A stretch of 64,000 nt of DNA. It comes from an uncultured Candidatus Saccharibacteria bacterium. GTDB taxonomy: Bacteria; Patescibacteriota; Saccharimonadia; Saccharimonadales; Saccharimonadaceae. Both the position numbers and the translations under genes were made by a program. Where the stretch lies: NCBI GenBank assembly GCA_947367795.1, contig CANBER010000002.1, forward strand, positions 1 through 64,000, written 5' to 3'. How positions within the stretch are numbered: position 1 is the stretch's first letter; the number at the start of each line of letters is the position of its first letter. The notes under the pieces were generated by a model, which was given only the letters and a program-made list of their open reading frames with translations, was not told the DNA's origin and did not search any database. Below are positions 52,596 through 60,700 of this stretch, piece by piece.

Positions 52596-54338
52596 TTAGT
52601 CGGGGAGCGTAATCGCTCCATCGGAGACTTCCTCACTCGGAGTGGAGGTCTCAGTAGTCTCCGTAGTGGTGCCGTCGCCATTGTTCGTAGTGGTGGTTTC
52701 GGTCACCGTGTCAGATGCAGCGTTCGAGGTGTCAGGATTGTCAGTGGAAATCGCCGGCGGTTCTGCACCATGGGTGGCGCCACCATTGTCATCTTTGACT
52801 TCCTCCTTGATCTGCTCCTGCTGCTTCTGCTGCTCCTCCTGCTGCTTCTGATCTTCTGCCCGGCTCTGATCTTCTGTCGGCTGTTTTTCGGCCGGAGTAG
52901 ATGGCGTGCCGTAGTCGGGCTGGGAGTTGTCTCCAGCGCCTTTATCTCCGCTGCCGTCGCCTTTGTGGCTGGGCTCCTCGGCCGGGTCCTTGCCGCCGCC
53001 ACCGTCGGGCGGGGTCGGGGTCGGGGTCGGATCAGGAGTCGTAGTCGGGGGGGTCTTCGGAGTCTCTTTAGGCGGAGTCTTCGGGTTGCTCGAAGGCGTC
53101 TTGGGAGTAGTCTTGGGCTGCTCCTGAGTCTTCGGAGTTTCCTTCGGAGTGGCCTTGGGCGGATCGGTCTTGCGATCGAACTCTTCCAGTCGCAGGTCTT
53201 TGATGTTGAAACCTACGCGGAAAAGATATCCTCCATTCTTCGAAGCGAAGCGCAGCTGGAAAGCAGGAAGTTTATCCTGTTCTGTAGCAAGCGCCGTACG
53301 CATGAAGTCAGCCTCCTGTCCAGCCGGAAGATAATAATTCCGACTCGACAGCTCCTCGCGAACCCCAATGTCTTCCCATCCTTCCCAGAAGACCAGAACT
53401 TTCTTGGCTTTCTTCTGGTAGTCATGGCCCGTGCACTGATAGTGATAGGGGTCATTCGGGAAAGCAGGATCGTACTCCAGCCAGTACCGGATACCTTCGG
53501 GAGAACGATAGGCAGTGTCGAGCTCTTCCTTGAACTCAACCAGCCAGGCGTTGCGCGCAGTGAAATACCGTTTCTCCGCCATCCAGCCTACGACCATGTC
53601 AGCGAAGACCGGATTCGTACACATTTCCTGCTCGAACCGCTCGTGGAAGGTAGCTGCATACTCTTCTTCGGAGAGCGCGTCCATTTCTTTGGCCCACTCA
53701 ACAATCTGAGCTTTGAGGGCCGTGAGAATGGCTGCGTCATCGAGATGAGCGTTAGCGTCGCCCAGAGTACCTTTGGTCTCCTGGTTGATACCGAGCTGCT
53801 CCTCCATCCACTCCGTCACGCCTTTGTATAGTGGCAGAGACACACCCTCGGAGAATCCAGTCATCTCAGTCTTCCAGTACGCCATGATATTCATGGAGTT
53901 CCAGGAGAGATGCGGATCAATCTCGCCGAACATCTTATCGATCTCGGCGTCGGTGAGAGTGATCTCCGGGGCGACTTCCTCTTCCTCGTCCTCGTCCTCG
54001 TCGGTCTTTGCTGCGGAATTAGCAGGCGCGGGCGGACTGTAAGTCTCTTTGGTGTCTTCAGCGCCGGCAGCCGGAACCTCACTTTGAGGCTCAGCAGCGA
54101 GAACCGTGTCGGTGGAGTCGAAATGAACTCCACGGAAAAGCTCCGAGGCGGTGTCGAAATGCTTTATTGCCTCCTTGGCGCTGGCAACCGTCATGACGGA
54201 AGCGCCGGCCAGAGCGAACAATAATACGCGCCCAGCCCTGCGACTGGGGATATGGCGTACACTGAAGCGGATGCGGAAAATCGTGATAAACGCCGCGAGT
54301 CCGATCAGGCACATGATCAAGTTACTTAAGAATCTCAT
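52596..54338 (-). CDS. Large membrane-anchored surface protein of unknown function (580 aa)
   Basis: Two N-terminal membrane helices (about residues 3-22 and 38-55), an acidic spacer (DEDEDEEEE), a folded domain of about 250 residues with several Trp and two Cys, then a long Pro/Thr/Lys-rich stalk, a Gln/Glu-rich coil and a Thr-rich end. I cannot name a family. The second ATG (54338) is chosen because AAGGAGG lies 7 nt upstream; the first ATG is only 1 nt from it. Promoter TTGACA (54587-54592), 17 nt, TACAAT (54564-54569), and a 220-nt 5' UTR with four hairpins. Flanked by 26-bp inverted repeats. Confidence 0.65.
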   Translation of the reverse strand: MRFLSNLIMCLIGLAAFITIFRIRFSVRHIPSRRAGRVLLFALAGASVMTVASAKEAIKHFDTASELFRGVHFDSTDTVLAAEPQSEVPAAGAEDTKETYSPPAPANSAAKTDEDEDEEEEVAPEITLTDAEIDKMFGEIDPHLSWNSMNIMAYWKTEMTGFSEGVSLPLYKGVTEWMEEQLGINQETKGTLGDANAHLDDAAILTALKAQIVEWAKEMDALSEEEYAATFHERFEQEMCTNPVFADMVVGWMAEKRYFTARNAWLVEFKEELDTAYRSPEGIRYWLEYDPAFPNDPYHYQCTGHDYQKKAKKVLVFWEGWEDIGVREELSSRNYYLPAGQEADFMRTALATEQDKLPAFQLRFASKNGGYLFRVGFNIKDLRLEEFDRKTDPPKATPKETPKTQEQPKTTPKTPSSNPKTPPKETPKTPPTTTPDPTPTPTPPDGGGGKDPAEEPSHKGDGSGDKGAGDNSQPDYGTPSTPAEKQPTEDQSRAEDQKQQEEQQKQQEQIKEEVKDDNGGATHGAEPPAISTDNPDTSNAASDTVTETTTTNNGDGTTTETTETSTPSEEVSDGAITLPD

Positions 54339-54592
54339 AATCATTCCTCCTTTTGATTGATTTAGAGAAAATCAAGCGGAGGCAGCAACCCCCGCTCGAA
54401 AGTGGCAAGTTGCTATATTCAAGGCGCTTGAGCGCCAATTATGGGATTATAATTGATTGACATCTATATAAACAGATACATGCTAATGCTTGTATCTGGG
54501 ATGATTCGGTTGTAAATGGGCATCCGTACGGACCATATCACACGGTTCGCACCGACTAAGTCCATTGTAGCACACATGCTTAAAATTGTCAA
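54339..54592 (-). promoter_or_regulatory. Strong promoter and structured 5' UTR of the 580-residue gene
   Basis: TTGACA, 17 nt, TACAAT, then a 220-nt leader with CAGATACA/TGTATCTG, GGCGCT/AGCGCC, AGCGGGGG/CCTCCGCT and, right before the ribosome-binding site, TTGATTT/AAATCAA. No known riboswitch class recognised. Confidence 0.6.
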
Positions 54593-54869
54593 GTATTTTA
54601 TCATGTTTATGCATAAGCTCAATGAAAATTGGTGTTTCCCTGTTATTTGGACATTATAAGGGGTGAGATCTGGGCTTGAAACTTGGGAGAAAATGATAAT
54701 GTTTAAGGTGTGGATGGAAAGTTGACGAATTTAGAGGAAAGTTGTTATGGTTGAAAGGATTTTGGGACGTAATACGGGTTTTGGAAGATTCTGCGGGATT
54801 TTTGTCAAATTTTGGCGAATTTTGGGCATAAAAATGCCCCGTCACTGAGTGACGGGGCGGAGGGTTAAG
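54593..54869. other. Non-coding stretch, ending in the terminator of the next gene
   Basis: No gene seen. The right half holds several T tracts (for example near 54762, 54780, 54799 and 54816) roughly a helical turn or two apart. The terminator of the 464-residue gene is a perfect GCCCCGTCAC/GTGACGGGGC hairpin (54836-54858) followed by ATTTTTAT on the minus strand; a second palindrome GGAGGGTTAA/TTAACCCTCC (54859-54879) covers the stop codon. Confidence 0.6.
54836..54858 (-). terminator. Terminator of the 464-residue unknown gene
   Basis: 10-bp perfect stem, 3-nt loop, U run on the minus strand. Confidence 0.85.
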
Positions 54870-56264
54870 TTAACCCTCCAGGTCGATAGGAGGCAGATCA
54901 TACTCATCGCAAAGCATGTTGAAATCAGCGATCGTGAGTATATCCTCCTCGGGGTTGTCCGGGAAGGCCTCTTCCAGTTTTGTGGTGTCAAAGCCCTGTG
55001 ATTTAAACACCGCGATGTACTTTGACACCTGGAGGCCAATCTGGGCCCGATTCTCCGGAGTTGTAGGCTGAGCGTCCTGAGCCGAAGTGGCTGTTGACTG
55101 CTTCGGGGGCGGGGTCTGATTAGCGGACTGATTCGGAGCTTTGGTGGACTGACCGTTAGAACCGCTAGGCCGACGATAGCTGGGGTCTTTGTATCCCTTT
55201 TTACCGCCATTGCCACCATGGTTCTGGCCGCTACCAGACTTTCTGCCGCCTTTCGAAGTGCCACCACCAGATTTGCTCTGCGGCTGATCCTCATGAGAAG
55301 GTTCACCGGATTCAGTCTTAGTAGCACTGGAGGCTGCTTCGAGGATCTGCTGGATCCTGTTTGCCTTGGCCGGCGTGACTCCGGGGATTGAAGAAATCAG
55401 ATCTGCGATTACTTCGTTCTCGAAGCAAATTTCTTTGCCGAAGATGTCCTGCGAAAACTGGCTCATCTTCTTTACTGTCTGCCCAATCGTGGCCATGCGA
55501 TACAGCTCCAGCTCCACCACCAGGCGGGCTTCGTCTTCACTCCACTGCTTCGTATTAAGCATGTGGACATACTGTTTCGCCAGCTCAAAATATTCGTCCT
55601 CGATCTGCATTCGTGCGAGGGCACTGTTCATGCAGATGGTTCGTGAGGCCTGCCCAGCGTTCTGCGGCTGAGTCTTACCCTTCGGTATGCCTCCGGCGGG
55701 TGTACCTGCCTCCACGACCAGTTCCTCGTCAACGAATTCGTCAGCTTCGGAAGTTCCTTTCTTCTTGGGCTGCGGGGGCTCGTTCTGATCAATGTCGTCA
55801 TCGCCGGGTTCAAGATCGGGGTCGAGGTCCAGCTCCTCTAAATTGAGGCTGGGGCTATCCTGCTCCTCTGCTTTTTTGAGCCAGTTGGTCATGATCCAGT
55901 CATAGACCTTGAGCATCTCCCTGATTTTTGAACGATTGACCTTGATCTCGTCACCGCGTTTCAAGGTCAGTCCGACATAGCAGATGGTGCGGGTTTTATA
56001 ACGCTCCTTTTCGCGCTCATCCGCAGTAAATTCCGGGCATCCGGCTCCGTCTGCGTTGACAATGTATACGTCTACTGCGCGAGCGCGTTGAGATGCTACA
56101 TTGACAATGACTTCCTCGCCCCTGACAAGGTCCTTCAGGTCTGCTTCCGTGATGCAGCCATAGAATGCAAGATAAGCTGCACGTGCAGCAGTGACGGACA
56201 ACTCGCCCTCATACCTGCCAGCGAGACACAGAGTGACGCTCTTGTTTCCTCCAAAAATTGCCAT
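54870..56264 (-). CDS. Cytosolic protein of unknown function with a helix-hairpin-helix-like segment (464 aa)
   Basis: Not a family I can name. Residues about 1-130 are a compact domain; 130-215 an acidic, Pro-rich linker; 215-310 helical and ending in SIPGVTPAKANRIQQIL, which resembles a helix-hairpin-helix DNA-binding turn; 320-400 a Gly/Ser/Lys/Gln-rich disordered stretch; and 405-464 a final helical domain. The modular form resembles DNA-processing or scaffold proteins, but no function is assigned. AAGGAGG precedes the ATG. Promoter TTGACA (56373-56378), 17 nt, TACAAT (56350-56355); leader with hairpins GATGGGT/ACCCATC and TCAGAA..GCCAT/ATGGC..TTCTGA. Confidence 0.65.
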   Translation of the reverse strand: MAIFGGNKSVTLCLAGRYEGELSVTAARAAYLAFYGCITEADLKDLVRGEEVIVNVASQRARAVDVYIVNADGAGCPEFTADEREKERYKTRTICYVGLTLKRGDEIKVNRSKIREMLKVYDWIMTNWLKKAEEQDSPSLNLEELDLDPDLEPGDDDIDQNEPPQPKKKGTSEADEFVDEELVVEAGTPAGGIPKGKTQPQNAGQASRTICMNSALARMQIEDEYFELAKQYVHMLNTKQWSEDEARLVVELELYRMATIGQTVKKMSQFSQDIFGKEICFENEVIADLISSIPGVTPAKANRIQQILEAASSATKTESGEPSHEDQPQSKSGGGTSKGGRKSGSGQNHGGNGGKKGYKDPSYRRPSGSNGQSTKAPNQSANQTPPPKQSTATSAQDAQPTTPENRAQIGLQVSKYIAVFKSQGFDTTKLEEAFPDNPEEDILTIADFNMLCDEYDLPPIDLEG

Positions 56265-56378
56265 TTTTTTCTTCCTCCTTTTAATAGACGATGGGTATTC
56301 TCACCCATCAGAATGCTAAGCCATATGATTGCAATGGCTTTCTGATGCCATTGTAGCACACTTATTCTATATTGTCAA
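56265..56378 (-). promoter_or_regulatory. Promoter and structured leader of the 464-residue gene
   Basis: TTGACA, 17-nt spacer ending GTGTGC, TACAAT. The 80-nt leader can form two hairpins (see the gene entry). Same promoter class as at 54564 and 59007. Confidence 0.75.
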
Positions 56379-57003
56379 GTATATTATCATAATTAGTAGC
56401 GTTAGCGGAATTAGGAGACGGCAAAACGTAGTTTGGGTCAAGCAAGCAAAAAAGCTCATCAAGCTGATCAGGGGTGAGATCATCAAGGGTGAGGTCGTAC
56501 AGATCTAGCACGGCACAGAGTAACGGCAGCGATGCGGGAGGAAGAGTAGGGACAGACGGTGCGGCGTCAGGGGGACGCAGGCCGCGGGGTAGATCAGGAA
56601 TGTCGGACGGCGGGTCGAGCAGACTAAGCTCCAAGATGTGTAGGATATGAGCGACGTCGGAAAATTGGGCAAGTAAGGTTTGATGAAATTGGCTCGCGAG
56701 ATAGGCTACGAGGCCCAGCAAGATGAGGCTAGGAAGCGACAGCAGCGCGAGTGATCGAAGTGCCCAGAGATGGGAGAACGATGGAATGAAGGAAAAGATG
56801 AAACTAAGTAGCGCGAGGATGAGCAAGCTGATCCACGTGGTGCAGGCCAGGCGCCGACAGCTGCGCCAGAGGTGAGTTTGGTCGGAAATGAGGCCGTTTT
56901 GGCGGTTGACCCAGACCTCGATCTGGTCGCTGAGATGACGATGCGAAGATGTTTGACGCTCGTGAGCTGAGTGTGGCTTGAATGATTGGCGTTTTGGTGC
57001 CAT
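56362..57003 (-). CDS. Two-helix membrane protein of unknown function (213 aa)
   Basis: Basic N terminus (His/Arg/Ser rich), two adjacent membrane helices (about residues 53-75 and 83-108), and an acidic Pro/Leu/Asp-rich cytoplasmic C terminus with repeated LDxPxDxP-like phrases. AAGGAGG before the ATG. Its coding sequence covers the promoter of the downstream 464-residue gene. Function unknown. Confidence 0.6.
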   Translation of the reverse strand: MAPKRQSFKPHSAHERQTSSHRHLSDQIEVWVNRQNGLISDQTHLWRSCRRLACTTWISLLILALLSFIFSFIPSFSHLWALRSLALLSLPSLILLGLVAYLASQFHQTLLAQFSDVAHILHILELSLLDPPSDIPDLPRGLRPPDAAPSVPTLPPASLPLLCAVLDLYDLTLDDLTPDQLDELFCLLDPNYVLPSPNSANATNYDNILDNIE

Positions 57004-57111
57004 AATATTCCCTCCTTTTTGGAAATGTGCACTGCTTGAGGCAGACTGAAATATTATATCACAATAAGGGGTTCACTTTGAGGTAGAATATGCTATAATG
57101 AGGCTGGGTAT

Positions 57112-57189
57112 GGTGGGATTAGCTCAGTTGGTTAGAGCGTCTGATTGTGGTCCAGAAGGTCGTCGGTTCAATTCCGATATCCCACCCCA
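57112..57189 (+). tRNA. tRNA-His (anticodon GTG)
   Basis: Acceptor GTGGGAT/ATCCCAC with an extra 5' G opposite C73 as expected for His, anticodon loop TTGTGGT (GTG), T arm TCGGTTCAATTCCGA and encoded CCA. TATAAT at 57094-57099 upstream. The anticodon stem has one A-C mismatch at its base. Confidence 0.92.
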
Positions 57190-57194
57190 TGAAA

Positions 57195-57803
57195 TTATGA
57201 ATTTGAACAATCGATAAGGTCGTAAATACTACACCCGAGCTGAGATTCGAAGTCGGTTTTGAGCGCGAAGACAGCATCCAAGAGAGTTTGAGTGCGCTCG
57301 GAAGTGCCATAGCGGCGCAAGACGTCAATCAGGCGTTCTTCGAGACGTCGCGGGCGGTCGAGACAGAGTAGATCACAAAGTGTGATGAGCTTTTCATAGA
57401 CAGTGGGTCGATGCGTACGTAAGAATTGGGCCAGGAAAGGATCCTCGAGGCGATCTCCGGAGAGAAATTCGGGAGTGGGGCCGAGAAAAGAGTGGGTGAG
57501 GCAGATGTTACAGTATTTATCGGCGTATCCTTGGTCGCGCAAGTAACGATAGCCGGCGAGGATGTGGTCGTCTGGGCCGAGACCGCGACCGATGTCATGG
57601 AGGTAGCCGAGCGTGGCGGCGAAGTCGCGGTCGAGGCCCAGCCCCGTGCCGAGCTTGGCAGCAGTGTCGCCCACGGCCAGAGCGTGAGTGATCCAGTTAT
57701 CGCTCCCGCCCCAAGCGAAGGCACGGCCGCGCAGAGACTCAAGCAAAGCGCGAGCCTCTGCGCGGGATATATCCCGGGGAGTTTGGGGAGCAGATGATTT
57801 CAT
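57195..57803 (-). CDS. HD-domain phosphohydrolase
   Basis: A 202-residue metal-dependent phosphohydrolase with the HD signature: HALAVGDTAAKLG, the central HDIGRG and a later THSFLGP and DLLCLDR. Single-domain HD proteins act on nucleotides or signalling nucleotides; the substrate is unknown. TATAAT (57811-57816) lies 7 nt before the ATG (leaderless). Its 3' end abuts tRNA-His on the other strand. Confidence 0.8.
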   Translation of the reverse strand: MKSSAPQTPRDISRAEARALLESLRGRAFAWGGSDNWITHALAVGDTAAKLGTGLGLDRDFAATLGYLHDIGRGLGPDDHILAGYRYLRDQGYADKYCNICLTHSFLGPTPEFLSGDRLEDPFLAQFLRTHRPTVYEKLITLCDLLCLDRPRRLEERLIDVLRRYGTSERTQTLLDAVFALKTDFESQLGCSIYDLIDCSNS

Positions 57804-57968
57804 TATGTATATTATATCTTATTATGTTAATTCGTCAATAGGGGAGCTCATCTGGCTTAAGATTCTAAACACAATGGAATTTAGCAAGATGTGGACATGA
57901 TTCCCTGTATGGAGCTTGGAAAATTTACACAGTGTGCTATAATGAGTTTAGCGTAAAGGCGCTTGTTT

Positions 57969-58043
57969 GCGAGTGTAGTACAGCGGTTAGTATGCAAGTT
58001 TTCCAAACTTGAGATGAGGTTTCGACTACCTCCACTCGCACCA
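57969..58043 (+). tRNA. tRNA-Gly (anticodon TCC)
   Basis: Acceptor GCGAGTG/CACTCGC, anticodon stem CAAGT/ACTTG with loop TTTCCAA (TCC), T arm AGGTTTCGACTACCT and encoded CCA. TATAAT about 25 nt upstream. Confidence 0.93.
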
Positions 58044-58056
58044 AAGTTGAAATTTG

Positions 58057-58077
58057 ACCTCTTCGGAGGTATTTTTT
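58057..58077 (+). terminator. Terminator after tRNA-Gly
   Basis: ACCTC-TTCG-GAGGT hairpin followed by ATTTTTT. Confidence 0.88.
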
Positions 58078-58118
58078 ATCTGTTATTGATTGGTCCGAAC
58101 CGAATTTGACTTTGGTGT

Positions 58119-58148
58119 AAAATGGCCCGCTGCCAAAGCAGCGGGCCA
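58119..58148 (-). terminator. Terminator of the 221-residue unknown gene
   Basis: TGGCCCGCTGC pairs perfectly with GCAGCGGGCCA around a 4-nt loop; the minus strand continues with TTTT. Confidence 0.88.
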
Positions 58149-58173
58149 GCAAGAAGCGGATGGGAGTGAACCA

Positions 58174-58839
58174 TTAGCCCAGCGAACTCCTCCAGCTATG
58201 GATGGCGGGAGAATCGCCCTTACCGAACATGGAGTAAACATGACGCGAGATAATCAGCTCGCGTTCTTCTGTCTGCAACATGATCAGTTCCCTTGATTTC
58301 TGCAAGATCTCGTCCTGACGCCTCAGATTAGCTAACAGTTCGAGCAGAGCCAGACGAAATGCTTTATTTTCGTCAAACTGGCGATCCCAATAACTGACGG
58401 TAAATCCCTTCGACTCGTAGTTAACATGACAGCTGATCAGGAAACGGCCGCGGTCGCAGTTGATCACCATGACGTTATGTTCGCCTTCATAATGGTAAAT
58501 GCCACTTTCGATGAGCTGGCAACGCGTCGTCGGACGATATAGGCACTGCTCGCTGGGCCATTTGAGAAGCTCATCAATGGACTCTTCAGCCAATCTGTGG
58601 CTTGTGACCCAGTGGTCGGGCCCGGATTGATAATGGAAGATCCCGCTGGGCAGGTCGAAGCAGGCAGCCAGGTGAGCCTCGTTGTATCCTGACGGATTTT
58701 CGAGCTGATGATCGATGATGCAGGTCCCGAAACGAGACAGATGTGGCATGCTATCATACAACGTAGTGGCAACTTCCTCAATCACTGCGATTTCGCTGGG
58801 GCTGAAAACGGATTTCTTAGGGTCAAAATAGACTTTCAT
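58174..58839 (-). CDS. Protein of unknown function (221 aa)
   Basis: Soluble mixed alpha/beta protein without signal or membrane segments. It begins MKVYFDPKKSVFSPSEIAVIEE and contains several His and Trp residues (IFHYQSGPDHWVTSHR, GIYHYEGEHNVMVIN) and a helical C-terminal third (LLELLANLRRQDEIL). No family recognised. AAGGAGG before the ATG; promoter TTGACA (59030-59035), 17 nt, TACCAT (59007-59012); strong own terminator. The 160-nt 5' UTR is unusual for its phased T tracts. Confidence 0.65.
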   Translation of the reverse strand: MKVYFDPKKSVFSPSEIAVIEEVATTLYDSMPHLSRFGTCIIDHQLENPSGYNEAHLAACFDLPSGIFHYQSGPDHWVTSHRLAEESIDELLKWPSEQCLYRPTTRCQLIESGIYHYEGEHNVMVINCDRGRFLISCHVNYESKGFTVSYWDRQFDENKAFRLALLELLANLRRQDEILQKSRELIMLQTEERELIISRHVYSMFGKGDSPAIHSWRSSLG

Positions 58840-59035
58840 GATGTTCCCTCCTTAAAGAACGAAATGTGGCCGCGTGGGCCAATTTTGAGTATTAGGTAGT
58901 TTTGAGGCCGGCCGGTTTTAAGCCGTTTTGCTCCATTAGGGGCGTTTTGGGCGCTTTTGAGTTTTTTGGCTCGTTTTTGGGCCGGCAAAAACTAGTCCAT
59001 AATTTCATGGTAGCACAGATTTTGCTTTTTGTCAA
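58840..59035 (-). promoter_or_regulatory. Promoter and T-tract-phased leader of the 221-residue gene
   Basis: TTGACA, 17-nt spacer ending CTGTGC, TACCAT. In the leader, T tracts (+ strand) start at 58916, 58926, 58945, 58955, 58962 and 58973, about 10 bp (or 20 bp) apart, separated by GC-rich spacers such as GGCCGGCCGG. This predicts intrinsically curved DNA. Confidence 0.6.
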
Positions 59036-59059
59036 TAGGGAGAAGCGGTTTCTGGAGGA

Positions 59060-60700
59060 TTATTGAAAGAAACAGAGGTAGACGGAGGCGCCGACGGCCG
59101 CCCCTAAGAGAATAGTAATGACCACCAAGAGGAAAAGGGGGAACTTGGAGCGGCGACTGGCAGGAATGATCACGGTGGGGCGGGACGGAGGCGCCGAACG
59201 TAGATCGTAGGGGCTCGAAGCGGATTTTTTGGAGCCAGAAGACTTGCGGGACTTTCTGTCGGAAGCCTTGGAGATGGGGGTAGGGCGAGGCTTTGACTCG
59301 CCCGAAAGCGGGCGCTTTTCGACGCTGACAGATTTGAGGAAGGGGGACGTGGCGCCGAGAGGCGGCCGGGCTTTGGACTCCTCAGGCTTGCGGCTAAAAC
59401 TATAGCTGCCAGCAGTGTCGGCCGAAAGGCGAGTAGCGCTCGGGCCGAACGAACTCGAGGCGCCACCCAGACTGTGAGGCTCCGAGTAGCTAGCGGGATC
59501 CTCAGGAGTGGGGCCGCCATGCCCAGCAGCTACCTGCTGGGCGCGAAGGGCGCCGATCGGCGCCCGATCGCCAAGCTTTGCGTCCGCGCCGCCAAAGGTA
59601 TCCTCAAAGTCGATCGGGTCATCCACCGGTTCAGGAGAAGGATGGCGCGGCGAAAGCTTTGGCGGCTCCGCCATAACATAGCCATTATCGTCGTTGATAG
59701 CCGGATGGGGTGACTGCACTGAAGCCATAGGAGGCGAACTAACCTCAGCCTGTTTAGCAAGCCGTTGACGGCGAGCAGCCAGCTGTGCGGCCTGAGCAGC
59801 TTGCGCCATATAAATCGCATTGGAGCCAGGACGTCCAGGCAGCATTTGTGGATCCCGAATCGGGCCGCGCGAACGCCGGGGCGGCGTAACACGCGGAGCC
59901 GTTTTAGCCAAATTGAGAGCATGATCGTTAGGCTTGGCAGCCGGTTTCACGGCACGAGGCTCCGCTGAATTAGCGCCTAAAACCTCTACCGTCAAAGCAT
60001 GGTCCGAAGTTTCCCCACTAGGACCCGCGCTCAAGGCGCGCTTCGGACTGCCCAAACGACGCGGGGGAAGCATTTCCCGATCGAGAACGCGGCGCCGAGG
60101 CACTTTGCTCACCGCCCGCGAAACCTTACTAGAAGAATCGGATAAATTCTGTACAGGACGAGCCTGCTTGGCCATACGAGAATTAGGTGGCAATACGACG
60201 GGCGGAGATTTGATGCGCTGTGGTTTGCCAAGTTTGAGTGAAGTGCGAACTACCGGGACATCTTGATCATCGGACTGAGCGCGGCGCAAGATGGCTGAGG
60301 CCGACGGACGTGCGGATTCGAGGCTCTTTTGGATCGATCCATGATGGAGATTGGAGGCAGATTTGGAAGCGCGGCCAGCACTTTCGTTGACTGCGGCGTT
60401 GACTGCTTCCCTGGCAGACGACACTAGCCGGACATCGGCGGCCGACGGGCGCGTAGCATACATAGCATTGATCGCATCTTTGGCGGACATGACGGGGGCG
60501 GGCTTCAGCGTATCCTCAGTATCAGCTCCAGAGCTGGCCGCTGACGTGGGCGGAGTAGGCTGGCTCGGTACAGGATCTGCAGCCTGCGATTCAGGCTTGG
60601 ATGCGGGCGATGAAGCAGGAGAAATCGGTTTGGACGGCACAAAATCAATCTGGCGATGATGCATCGCCTGAGGATCGGATTGCGTTGCCGCCTTATTCAT
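59060..60700 (-). CDS. Tail-anchored, largely disordered Pro/Ser/Ala-rich protein
   Basis: A 546-residue protein of low complexity, basic and rich in Pro, Ser and Ala. It has short semi-repeats (SARDA-like and RRPR motifs around PPRRxxGxP) and a single C-terminal membrane helix (FPLFLLVVITILLGAAVGASVYLCFF). The mass of the protein is cytoplasmic. Its start overlaps the tpiA stop by one base (TAATG), so translation is coupled. Function unknown; similar proline-rich membrane proteins occur at 43.9 and 49.7 kb. Confidence 0.65.
   Translation of the reverse strand: MNKAATQSDPQAMHHRQIDFVPSKPISPASSPASKPESQAADPVPSQPTPPTSAASSGADTEDTLKPAPVMSAKDAINAMYATRPSAADVRLVSSAREAVNAAVNESAGRASKSASNLHHGSIQKSLESARPSASAILRRAQSDDQDVPVVRTSLKLGKPQRIKSPPVVLPPNSRMAKQARPVQNLSDSSSKVSRAVSKVPRRRVLDREMLPPRRLGSPKRALSAGPSGETSDHALTVEVLGANSAEPRAVKPAAKPNDHALNLAKTAPRVTPPRRSRGPIRDPQMLPGRPGSNAIYMAQAAQAAQLAARRQRLAKQAEVSSPPMASVQSPHPAINDDNGYVMAEPPKLSPRHPSPEPVDDPIDFEDTFGGADAKLGDRAPIGALRAQQVAAGHGGPTPEDPASYSEPHSLGGASSSFGPSATRLSADTAGSYSFSRKPEESKARPPLGATSPFLKSVSVEKRPLSGESKPRPTPISKASDRKSRKSSGSKKSASSPYDLRSAPPSRPTVIIPASRRSKFPLFLLVVITILLGAAVGASVYLCFFQ

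Larger units (their letters stand above)
52517..54513. repeat. 26-bp inverted repeats flanking the 580-residue surface gene
   Basis: Positions 52517-52542 and 54488-54513 are inverted copies of each other, 23 of 26 identical; all three differences are transitions. One lies downstream of the gene stop, the other in its 5' UTR, inside the promoter at 54564-54592. Confidence 0.7.

Noticed and set aside
54339-54592. Known riboswitch in the leader of the 580-residue gene
   Set aside because: Several hairpins exist, but no conserved aptamer core that I recognise, and the downstream gene is a surface protein.
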